From positions 509,347-523,090 of the forward strand of contig MU128916.1 in assembly GCA_014904985.1 (NCBI GenBank): a stretch of DNA of 13,744 bases, read 5' to 3'. The number at the start of each line of letters is the position of its first letter. Within the stretch, counting starts at the first letter, position 1. This stretch comes from Hydnum rufescens UP504 (taxonomy: Eukaryota; Basidiomycota; Agaricomycetes; Cantharellales; Hydnaceae). This document shows, piece by piece, positions 1 to 7,527 of this stretch. The translations under genes and the position numbers were made by a program. The notes under the pieces are model-generated. The model searched no databases, was not told the DNA's origin, and was given only the letters and a program-made list of their open reading frames with translations.

Positions 1-1790
1 AAAAAAAAGTTTGTTGGGGATTATTAAAAAAGCGATGGTTTCAGTTTTTTTTTTTGGGACCTTTGGGCCTTGCCCATATTTTTGAAGAAAAGTGATCGGA
101 AAAAAAAATGTTCAGGGGAATTGGAAAAATAAGGCTACAAGGGGCAACCTTCTTATGAGTGGGAAAGTTTTCAGAGGATGGGGGAAAATTTTTTGTGTTT
201 GCTTTTTTCCCCAGAAATTGCAAGGGGGATGGGTTTCCCTAAAAGTTTTGAAATAAAAAAAAACCAAAAAAAAGGAACTCGACCCCATCTTCGCCAATTT
301 TATGGGAAAAAAAGCCCATCTTTTTTCAATTTACCAATTCAAAAAAAGCCCGACCAAAAAAAAAACTTTGGGGGGCTAAACCCAAAAAAACCCTTTTCAA
401 AAACTTTTTCGCTTTTAAAACTTTCTTCCCTCGAAATTTGTTAATTTAAAGGCAATCCGGCAAATTTTCTCACTTATCGAGGCCGAATGATTTTTTAACT
501 TGTCTTTGAAGGGTTCATCACTAAAAAAAACTTCCTTCAGGGGGCCCAACTGGGAAAAAGGAAGAAAAAAAAAGGAAAAAAGGAAGGCGAAGGCAAAAAC
601 GGGGCGTTTTTTTTTTGAAAGGGAGGTAATAACTTTTAACCAACTTTGGCAAAAGGCTGTTGGGTCTGGAGGAAAGATTCCCACCCTTCAATTCCCTCTT
701 TTGGGAAAAAATATTCGCTTCCTTTCCAAGGGGGGGTTCCGCAATTCCGGCCGGCCCCTGCAAAAATTTCAAAAAAAAAAAAAAAAGTCCAAAAAAGCCA
801 AAACTGGGGCCAAACTCTTAAAGGCAATTAAAATTTTCCCCAAAAAAAAAGCAAAAAAAAAAAGGCACCAAAACCCCCAAAAACCCTTTCCCATTTAAAA
901 GCACAGCATTTTTTCCAATCGGCAAATGCCGTTTAATCGGGTGTTTTTTTTCCTGGCTTTCGTTTGGGCTTGGGGCTTCCCAGGGAGGGGCGAAAAAATG
1001 GGGCTTTCCAATCCAAAAAATGTTTCCATTGGGGACTAATAAAAAAATTAAAAAAAACCAGGGGAAACTTCTTTAAAGACCGCCCAAAGGTCTTAATTGC
1101 TTATGGTGTTCCCAGGGCCAATATTTTTGGGTTGGCCAAAAAAAAACGCAAACAAAGGGCCAAGGGAAAGAAGGGTAATTTTTGTTTTTTTTTCCTTCCA
1201 AAAGGCCTGGTCCAACCCTTTCAAAAAAGAACAACCATTTCTTTTCCAAAAAATTTCAAAAAAAATTTTTGGAAAACCCCTTCTGCAAAAAAAACAGTTT
1301 TCAAAGTCGAAAAGCGTTTTTGTAAGTTTTCCCAAAAAAAAAACGGCTTTTTCAATTCTCGTCCTTAAAACACAAATAAGGGGGATTGAGGCGATTTTTT
1401 TGGCAAAAAAAAAAAAAAACCCAAAAAAAAAAAAAAAGGGCATTTTTTTTTTTTTTTCCAAAAAACCCTCTTTTCAAGAATTACTGAAAAAAAAACCTTT
1501 GAAGGTTATTTTTTTGTGAAAGGCCTTTTCCCAAAAAAAAAGGGCTTTCTGGGGGGACCCACGATCCCCTCTTTCGAGAATTATTTTTTTCCAGTAAGGA
1601 AAAAAAAAAAAAAAAAAAAAAAGGCAATTTTTTTCGTGTACGCGGGGTTTTTTTGTGGGCCTTTTTGGGGAAGAATGAGGGGGAATTCAAACCCAGGTTT
1701 TGGTTTTGGTAATAAGGAAAAACCGTTTTTTGGCTTTTGTGGTAAACTGGGGGGTTTCTTAAAGGGGACGAAGGGTAAATGGGGCCACTG
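1..1790. other. Homopolymer-dominated, probably low-quality sequence; no gene
   Basis: This stretch is filled with runs of every base: A runs up to about 20 (near 1600-1622), T runs of 8-12, and frequent G and C runs of 4-7. Words look stretched, as in the poor-quality tail of a sequencing trace. Open frames exist but are only poly-Lys or poly-Phe rich by-products of A/T runs. The texture ends fairly abruptly near 1780-1800, where normal complexity begins. I see no gene, RNA or repeat here that I would trust. A genuine AT-rich low-complexity tract is the alternative, but G and C runs are equally over-represented, which argues for base-calling error. Confidence 0.7.
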
Positions 1791-2090
1791 CTTGCTGGAA
1801 CCTTGTTACAGGAAAGTGTATGCTTAGAGAGAGAGAATAATCCAACTGTGCGTAGGGGCTCAGGTTGAGCTGGTAGAACTCGGTATAGGGAGCCACCTGA
1901 ATTAACGGCCATGATCCGACAAGGGAGCTGTTCCACTAAGCGCTGCACCGAAGACTTAGGGTTTCGAAGTACTGTTTGGGCCCATCAGTTAGCCCTGACC
2001 TTCAAAAACCAATAAAGAGAGCTGGACTTACATTTTTGAAGCAGAGCGCTGTTTGGGCCTGACCATTTTGGTTTAAAAGGGGACTCTTCT
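1791..2090. other. Unassigned sequence with a weak tRNA-like (Pol III box) patch
   Basis: Normal-complexity sequence without a recognised gene. On the minus strand, 1949-1931 resembles a Pol III A box (CAGC, then AGTGG) and 1881-1871 weakly resembles a B box (GTTC.A.C). The two are about 50 nt apart, as in tRNA genes or tRNA-derived SINEs. I cannot fold a cloverleaf from it. A minus-strand open frame also covers 1800-1948 but runs into the homopolymer tract. Treat as unassigned. Confidence 0.25.
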
Positions 2091-2295
2091 TTAAAATCTG
2101 TTAGGGCTGAAATGAGCTACAGCACAGCCCTGACGAACAGGCCTCCTCACCTTTGAAGCAAGAGGATTGTTGTTGGCCCATTTTGGGTGATATTGCCCCA
2201 CAGCATCCCCTCTGTTTCTTTCCAACAGCCGGGCACCCGCATCTCGTGTGTGTGATGACAGCTCCTGCCTGACGGGAAACGGTTCATGGATCCTT

Positions 2296-2800
2296 CTAAC
2301 CCACTTGCTGCTGGGAGGGGTCTCGGTCGTTGTCATTTTGGGCCCTGGAATCTGAACCCCCATCTTCACTTTCATCTTGAGAGCGCCCACTGCTTTTCCC
2401 ACTGCTGGGAGAGCCTCCTCTACTATCTCGATTCCAACCCGGGGACAATCCCTGGTGGGATTGGGACCCAGAAGCTCGATCCTCCCTGTATGTCGGCTGT
2501 AGGACGAACGCTCCTCGTTTTCTGCCTATAAGACGCTGGCCAGGCCAGAGGTAGGAGGGTCCCTGCCCTCAGTCTATCGAGGAGTCCAGGGAGGGCCTGA
2601 GGCAGGCAGGTCCCTGGTACATCGGCCTATAGGACGAACCAGTCTGGTCATCCCTTTCGAACCCATAGGATGATCGAGATCACTCATCCCTCTCTGGCCT
2701 ATGGAACCCATGAAGATGTTCTTGACGTTCCTCCTTCTCCGGTCTATAGGATGAGCCATCGATATTGGGTTCCTTGGTGATATGAGGCCTGGGTTTCAGG
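2296..2800 (-). pseudogene. Low-complexity Ser/Arg/Asp-rich coding-like segment (C-terminal part of the 2296-3832 chain)
   Basis: Read on the minus strand, this segment encodes charged, low-complexity peptide in frames that switch by indels. Near 2750-2630 the motif SSY(R/G) recurs with acidic/basic text (SSYRPEKEER, SSYGFERDD, SSYRPMYQ). A related ERSSYSR occurs near 2510. It ends with SSGRSQDESEDGGSDSRAQ and a Gln-rich tail closed by TAG at 2298-2296. Such Ser/Arg/Asp-rich tails are common in nucleic-acid-binding and transposon-encoded proteins, but no domain can be named. At least one in-frame stop (after HRPERDE) and frame switches show it is broken or mis-sequenced. It follows the better-conserved fragments at 2863-3832 in the same direction, so I read it as their degraded 3' end. 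Confidence 0.4.
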
Positions 2801-2862
2801 GCCGCTCATATCCTTTGCATCCCTGGAGAGAATAGCCAGCCTCAAAGGTTGGGGGAGGCGTC

Positions 2863-3832
2863 TCAGGAGTGTGAGGGGGGCTGTGATCGGGGTAGGGGTG
2901 CGAGGGGGGCTGCGGGGGGATTTTGGGAGCAGAGGGATTCCGCCAAGGAAACCAAATAGGTATAATTGGAGGAGCTGACCAAGGCCACATACGCCTCTGC
3001 CCCGGGAGGATACTGGCCTCCCGCGGCCTGCACAGTGTTTGGAAGAGAGGGCATGGGGTCTGCAATCGGCCCATCGATCTTCATCCCTCCAATACGAGAC
3101 TCGGATGACTTTGAGGGGGATCGAATCCTGCCCTGTTCGTCTCTCGATCTCTGGTGTAATCTCATTGGGCCCATGGGTTCAATAGAAATGAACCCATCTC
3201 TGTCCACCATCCAACCTTCGACAGTACAGGGCTCAACATGCAGCGGTAAGGGGAGAGGATAGGAGGGGGAGTGGGATGAACCTAAGGGTGGGTACCCTGC
3301 CATCAGTTGGGCCCGCACATGTTCCACCCAAAGCAAAGACTTACAAAAAAATGGTAGTAGCACCTGGCACCTTTTGGGAAACTGTCTTCAGGGTAGGGTT
3401 CCTGCCAGAACCTGGCCATACCTTCCACAGCCGGCGGCAGTGGGGTTTGGGCCCAAGAAGGAATGAAGACAACTTTCGATCCGCCTGTGGTAATAGTAAG
3501 CTCGGCCTCGATGGTACGGTTCAATGGAATACGGCGCAGAGAGAGACAGGGGGTCCCTCATAGAAGGACACCACGGCAGTTCTTGGATCGTCTGCAGACA
3601 TTCCTGGTACGTAAGCCTGATCAGGGAGTTCGCGTGCGCCGAGGCTCCTAGCAAATATTCGGCCGCGGGCATCTACCAGCCATCCATTCCGCAGGAAAGT
3701 AGGCTGAGGGAGGGGGAAAGGGGATTCCTTGGGAGCAGGTGAATCCATGGGGGCTTTAACTTCAGTTCCTAGGTTTTGGGCTGAATGGATTGCTTCTGAG
3801 GTACAACAGATGGCCCGCATGGAGCGATCCAT
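2863..3832 (-). pseudogene. Unrecognised protein, frameshifted into three overlapping fragments
   Basis: Three minus-strand frames succeed one another. The first (3832-3521) contains GWLVDARGRIFARSLGAREL and DPRTAVVSFYEGPPVS. The second (3524-3303) contains RTIEAELTITTGGSKVVFIP and ends at GARCYYHFF. The third (3363-2863) contains LWVEHVRAQLMAGYPPLG and EGWMVDRDGFISIEPMGP. Fragments join head to tail if one base is gained or lost near 3521 and within the seven-A run at 3345-3351, so this is one former protein of at least 320 residues. GW(L/M)VD followed by a short beta-like stretch occurs twice, suggesting an internal repeat. I do not recognise the family. It lies outside the left arm of the large inverted repeat and reads away from its centre, consistent with the 3' part of the element whose 5' exons lie in that arm. 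Sequencing error rather than mutation could explain the homopolymer frameshift. Confidence 0.5.
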
Positions 3833-4019
3833 TCTCTTGCAGAAGAGGCCTTGGGGGAGGCGTCAAGAAACTTTCGGGCGGCTTGTGAGGGGCAGCTTGT
3901 TATCTCAAGAAGATGGGAATGAGCCGCTTATGGATCAGTGGGTCTGGGGACCGTTGGGTTGTTTGGTTGCAGGCGGGCCGTTTGCGCCTCATGCCAACTG
4001 TGGAAGTTGCCGGAGTATT
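3833..4019. other. No supported gene; degraded link between fragments
   Basis: This stretch may connect the minus-strand fragment chain below 3832 to the conserved patch at 4020-4120. All minus frames carry stops, and nothing recognisable was found on the plus strand. Confidence 0.4.
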
Positions 4020-4120
4020 TCTATGTAGAGATGTTGGAGGGGAGGGGTCTGGGGGTGAGGTTGGAGAAATACACAGTGAAATTCCCATCACAAAGGCCCC
4101 CTGACATCGCATTAAAAGAG
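4020..4120 (-). repeat. Outer homologous patch of the inverted repeat, left copy
   Basis: On the minus strand this reads SFNAMSGGLCDGNFTVYF and continues to a stop near 4025. The plus-strand sequence at 8631-8735 reads SFNALSGGLCDQGLVDGF. The DNA is alignable over about 100 nt in inverted orientation and the shared peptide SFNA(M/L)SGGLCD suggests a once-coding segment. This places the edge of recognisable symmetry well outside the main arms. Confidence 0.6.
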
Positions 4121-4138
4121 TAGCGGCGGATGACGGAG

Positions 4139-4625
4139 AGGGGGAGAGAAACGGGGGGCTTGTTGGTGAAGTACTCAGCCGCAACGGGTGAAAACAAGGG
4201 GTTGAGGCAAGAAATTGAGGCCCTTGAGAAAAAACATGGCGAGGGTCAAGGGAAGAGCTGGGGTTTTGTCTTTGTGAGTAGAAATAAAGGCGATATTATA
4301 GGGAGAGAGAAACGGGGCCTTGTTGGTGAAGTACTAGGCTGTGGCAGGTGAAAACACGGGGTTGAGGCAAGAAATTAAGGCCCTTGAGAAGAAACACAGC
4401 GAGGGTCCAGGGAAGAGCTGGGGTTTCATTGTTGGGGGTAGAAGTAAAGGTGATATTATAGGGAGAGAGAAATGGAAGCATTGGCGGCAAAGTACTAGGC
4501 CGCAGTGGGTGAAAACGCAGGGTTGACGCAAGAAATTGAGGCCCTTGAGAAGAAATATGGCGAGGGTCCAGGAAAGAGCTGGGGTTTTCTCGTTGGGAGT
4601 AGAAGTAAAGGCTGTATTATTCTAG
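4139..4625. repeat. Tandem repeat, three diverged units of about 160-164 nt
   Basis: Units run about 4139-4301, 4302-4461 and 4462-4625. Each starts with GGAGAGAGAAA-like sequence, carries a block around GAAGTACTAGGC, a block around CTTGAGAAGAAA, a block around AGAGCTGGGGTTT, and ends with TATTATAG or TATTATTCTAG. Only the end of the third unit (4562-4625) is matched in the right arm (7904-7967), so the array expanded in, or survives only in, the left arm. On the plus strand each unit can encode GLRQEIEALEKKH-like text, a plausible short coiled coil. On the minus strand, the direction of the flanking exons, it reads hydrophobic text such as FLLKGLNFL with stops. Which strand was once coding is unresolved. 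Confidence 0.8.
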
Positions 4626-4998
4626 GGCCCAAAGTTGTATGCTTTATGGGCTGAGAAGATGAGGGTGGTATGGGCGCCCAGTTGAAGCAAAGCAACTAGG
4701 TGCGGGCATCAGAAATTTAGGCCACCCACACGTCAGCACTCATCCACATTAATCGCTTGCCGGGTCACCAAGCAATCGCGTTCAATGTGGCCGGGCTACA
4801 GCAGGGGCAAAATTCCTGACGACTCGACCCATGTGTCGGGGCTGCAATAATTCATTCCTTGGGCATGACAGAGGGACCGCGTGGGTTGCTTTGTCTCCTC
4901 AGAGGTAAGGGAAGGAGGGCGGGGAATCCTTGTAGGATGTTCGACTGCTGGGTGGATCACGTGCTTCCCTAGTCGGTGTACAGATTCCAGTCCAAACC
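4626..4998 (-). pseudogene. 3' exon of the left-arm gene, unrecognised
   Basis: After intron C the minus strand is open for about 200 nt (5017-4796, including intron tail), reading GLESVHRLGKHVIHPAVEHP, then RPPSLTSEETKQPTRSLCH, then a stop at PLL. The same text is found in the right arm at 7528-7740. Beyond the stop, 4795-4740 reads PGHIERDCLVTRQAINVDEC. In an alternative frame just before, CPCC appears. With a frameshift the whole resembles a CCHC zinc knuckle (Cys pair, then GH, then C four residues later), though the spacing is not exact. The exon then runs into the tandem repeat. Function unknown; a nucleic-acid-binding transposon protein is a guess. Confidence 0.35.
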
Positions 4999-5103
4999 CT
5001 ACAATAGTAGAGCACATTAGTAAAAACGTTCAAAGCGACCCCAAAGGAGCAGCATAATTATGCTGCTCCTTGGGTCATGTACATATAGAAAATAAATAAG
5101 TAC
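4999..5103 (-). other. Putative hairpin-containing intron C, left arm (105 nt)
   Basis: Minus strand: ATAAG|GTACTT. The core is a perfect 28-nt palindrome at 5044-5071 (centre GCATAATTATGC), extended by flanking GACCC / GGGTC pairing. TTTACTAATG follows as branch region and the intron ends ACTATTGTAG. Counterpart at 7423-7527, also 105 nt. Confidence 0.65.
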
Positions 5104-5226
5104 CTTATAGCACCACACACCCACGTCAGCGGGCATGTAGTACTCGTCCTGCGCTGCCGTGCCGCAGTTCCTACTCAGGGCCCATCATCGTTTGGCTGGT
5201 TCATATTGAGAGTATTGGTTTAGATC
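5104..5226 (-). pseudogene. Repeated exon 2, left arm (123 nt), unrecognised protein
   Basis: This interval lies between putative introns B and C. One frame reads LNQYSQYEPAKR, then a TGA stop, then QDEYYMPADVGVWCYK up to the donor. It aligns with exon 1 at its start and with the sequence before intron A at its end, where CACATGCC is followed by GGGTGTGTGGTTGCC. The right-arm counterpart is 7309-7422. Confidence 0.4.
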
Positions 5227-5329
5227 CTAGAACAACACTATACATTAGTAAATGAATTCAGAGCGATGCAGAAGGAGCAGCTTGCACTGCACCTTCTGCA
5301 TCGCTATGCCGATAGAAATCACAGCGTAC
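5227..5329 (-). other. Putative hairpin-containing intron B, left arm (103 nt)
   Basis: Minus strand: GGAG|GTACGC, then a stem-loop pairing AGCGATGCAGAAGG with CCTTCTGCATCGCT, then TTTACTAATG as branch region, ending GTTGTTCTAG. It has no full counterpart in the right arm; only its 3' half survives there, fused to intron A. Confidence 0.6.
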
Positions 5330-5461
5330 CTCCGATTACCATATGCCCATTGATGCGGGCGCACAGCGCCCATTTGCACCACGGTCATGTAGTTTTCAGG
5401 CGCAGGGTTTTGGGGGCTTTGGCAGGTTTCCAGGGTTCTTCATAATCCTACTCGTTTAGAC
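5330..5461 (-). pseudogene. Repeated exon 1, left arm (132 nt), unrecognised protein
   Basis: This interval lies between putative introns A and B. Its length is a multiple of three, but every full-length frame needs an indel. The 5' part reads LNE.DYEEPWKPAK in one frame, and the 3' part reads APENYMTVVQMGAVRPHQW in another. The start resembles the next exon (LNQYSQYEPAK), and (E/D)xYM recurs in both, so the exons look like tandem duplicates. No known domain recognised. This module is absent from the right arm. Confidence 0.4.
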
Positions 5462-5546
5462 CTAAAGTAACAAAAATCAAGTTAGTTAGCACATTAAAAG
5501 CGATGCAAAGAGAGCAACCTTTGCTGCTCTCTTTGTGTGGCTGTAC
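5462..5546 (-). other. Putative hairpin-containing intron A, left arm (85 nt)
   Basis: Read on the minus strand it starts TTAG|GTACAG, contains a stem-loop built from CAAAGAGAGCA and TGCTCTCTTTG, then GCTAACTAACTT as branch-point region, a T-rich tract, and ends TTACTTTAG. The layout (GTAC donor, hairpin, CTAAC, TAG) is shared with introns B and C. Confidence 0.6.
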
Positions 5547-6055
5547 CTAAGGGGGGAATAAAACTCAACTTAGGCAACCACACACCCATCATGGCATGTG
5601 GTCCTGTTTTCCCTTCTCAGTGCATTGCTAGGATTTGGTGAAGATGACAATCAACACCAGGCAACTGCCGGCCTCAAACAAAACAGGTGCCCAAGTGCCT
5701 GCAAAACAAGCACTGTGTGAAGGAATAATAAACATATACACATGTAATCACTCTATGATAAATATTTATTAAAAAAATATGGAGAACAGTAATACTCAAC
5801 CCCAGTTCAGTAAGGCAGCATGTGCCAGGATTCCAAAGGAGATTGGGCCACACCTACGGATCAGAATTCACCTAACAGTAAATATACCCCTGCAATTATC
5901 CTGAGGATGCAGACCCTGGTCATCCTAATAGATCTACAATATCCCCCAAAGTTTCAGATTCATTCCTCCAATATCTGAGTTTCCAGAGCATTTTTAAGGT
6001 TCAATAAAATGTGCCCTGCAGTTTGGGCACTTCCACAGCTCCAAACATTCCCATA

Positions 6056-6062
6056 TTTTATA
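6056..6062 (-). promoter_or_regulatory. Possible TATA box, left arm
   Basis: TATAAAA on the minus strand, an exact mirror of 6711-6717, inside the near-perfect core. It faces outward toward the left-arm exons. It is supported only by the match to a TATA consensus and its position upstream of putative outward-reading exons. Confidence 0.3.
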
Positions 6063-6710
6063 GGCCTCACCTGGTCACTAATTGAGGCCCAACCTCAAAG
6101 TTTCAGCCCATTCTGAGGACTTTTTGCCTTGGTCACCTGACCAAGATCTTCCCCTCCCCCTGCTCCACTCAGTGATCCAAATTGTCAGGACATTGTTTTT
6201 ATTTATAGATATAGTGTGAGACAATATATGTTCAAAATTTCAGGACATTCCATGCTATATTCATTGAGTTATTCAAGAAGCATTCCAGATCTATTCAATT
6301 TGGGGTCAGAACTGCAGTAGTTCAGTGGAAGCCATGGAACTCAGTGTGTAAAATAAGACACCACATTTGATATGAATACAAATGAATAGATTTGTATTCA
6401 TATCAAATGTGGTGTCTTATTTTACACACTGAGTTCCATGGCTTCCACTGAACTACTGCAGTTCTGACCCCAAATTGAATAGATCTGGAATGCTTCTTGA
6501 ATAACTCAATGAATATAGCATGGAATGTCCTGAAATTTTGAACATATATTGTCTCACACTATATCTATAAATAAAAACAATGTCCTGACAATTTGGATCA
6601 CTGAGTGGAGCAGGGGGAGGGGAAGATCTTGGTCAGGTGACCAAGGCAAAAAGTCCTCAGAATGGGCTGAAACTTTGAGGTTGGGCCTCAATTAGTGACC
6701 AGGTGAGGCC

Positions 6711-6717
6711 TATAAAA
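6711..6717 (+). promoter_or_regulatory. Possible TATA box, right arm
   Basis: TATAAAA on the plus strand, mirrored at 6056-6062. It lies about 500 nt before the first recognisable right-arm splice donor at 7226. If real, the palindrome core would be a divergent promoter. Confidence 0.3.
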
Positions 6718-7225
6718 TATGGGAATGTTTGGAGCTGTGGAAGTGCCCAAACTGCAGGGCACATTTTATTGAACCTTAAAAATGCTCTGGAAACTCAGAT
6801 ATTGGAGGAATGAATCTGAAACTTTGGGGGATATTGTAGATCTATTAGGATGACCAGGGTCTGCATCCTCAGGATAATTGCAGGGGTATATTTACTGTTA
6901 GGTGAATTCTGATCTGTAGGTGTGGCCCAATCTCCTTTGGAATCCTGGCACATGCTGCCTTACTGAACTGGGGTTGAGTATTACTGTTCTCCATATTTTT
7001 TTAATAAATATTTATCATAGAGTGATTACATGTGTATATGTTTATTATTCCTTTGCACAGTGCTTGTTTTGTGGGCACTTGGGCGCCTGTTTTGTTTGAG
7101 GCCAGCAGTTGCCGGTGTTGATTGTCATCTTCACCAAATCCTAGCAATGCGCCAAGAAGGGAAAACAGGACCACACGCCACGATGGGTGTGTGGTTGCCT
7201 AAGTTGAGTTTTATTCCCCCCTTAG

Positions 7226-7308
7226 GTACAGCCGCGCAAAGAGAGCAGCAAAGGTTGCTCTCTTTGCATCACTCTGAATTCATTTACTAATGTATAGTGT
7301 TGTTCTAG
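7226..7308 (+). other. Hybrid hairpin intron A/B, right arm (83 nt)
   Basis: The 5' part (TTAG|GTACAG, then CAAAGAGAGCA ... TGCTCTCTTTG) matches left intron A. The 3' part (ACTCTGAATTC, TTTACTAATG, GTTGTTCTAG) matches left intron B. The switch falls in TTTGCATC-(G/A)CT, sequence shared by the two hairpins. One exon plus one intron equivalent are missing here. Confidence 0.65.
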
Positions 7309-7422
7309 GATCTAAACCAATACTCGCAATATGAACCGCCAAACGATGATGGGCCCTGAGTAGGACTGGCAGTGCAAGACAAGTACCGCACACCCGCCAA
7401 CGCGGGTGTGTGGTGCTATAAG
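7309..7422 (+). pseudogene. Repeated exon, right arm (114 nt)
   Basis: Counterpart of left exon 2, nine nt shorter. It begins CTAAACCAATACTCGCAATA-like sequence and ends with PANAGVWCYK before the GTACTT donor, against PADVGVWCYK on the left. Indels break the frame, so it is not functional as it stands. Protein family not recognised. Confidence 0.4.
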
Positions 7423-7527
7423 GTACTTATTTATTTTCAATATGTACGTGACCCAAGGAGCAGCATAATTATGCTGCTCCTTTGGGGTCACTTTGAACGT
7501 TTTTACTAATGTACTCTATTATTGTAG
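7423..7527 (+). other. Putative hairpin-containing intron C, right arm (105 nt)
   Basis: AAG|GTACTT donor, the same perfect 28-nt palindrome (7455-7482) flanked by GACCC/GGGTC, TTTACTAATG branch region, ATTATTGTAG acceptor. It keeps the length and the whole palindrome of its left counterpart although flanking exons diverge. Confidence 0.65.

Larger units (their letters stand above)
4562..6383. repeat. Left arm of a long interrupted inverted repeat
   Basis: The reverse complement of this arm matches 6390-7967. The inner part (5720-6383) pairs exactly base for base about an axis at 6386.5, with one mismatch seen (5858 versus 6915). Outward of 5720 the arms differ by many substitutions and indels. 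The left arm is 244 nt longer overall, mostly because it keeps an extra exon-intron module around 5230-5460. Outer differences are often CpG versus TpG or CpA. Confidence 0.93.

Noticed and set aside
178..1519. Lys- and Phe-rich open frames in the first 1.8 kb
   Set aside because: Direct products of A and T runs in probable low-quality sequence.
1841..1955. tRNA gene or SINE on the minus strand
   Set aside because: A- and B-box resemblance only; no acceptor stem, anticodon arm or poly-T terminator could be assembled.
3297..3344. A 48-nt minus-strand intron with a perfect GTAAGT donor, CTGAT and CAG
   Set aside because: Splicing it leads within five codons to a stop (GGT ACC CAC CCT TAG), whereas reading through with a one-base change in the seven-A run continues a long coding-like frame.
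5044..5071. CRISPR repeat or bacterial terminator for the GC-rich hairpins
   Set aside because: No spaced direct-repeat array, and the hairpins sit between splice-like donor and branch/acceptor signals in a fungal context.
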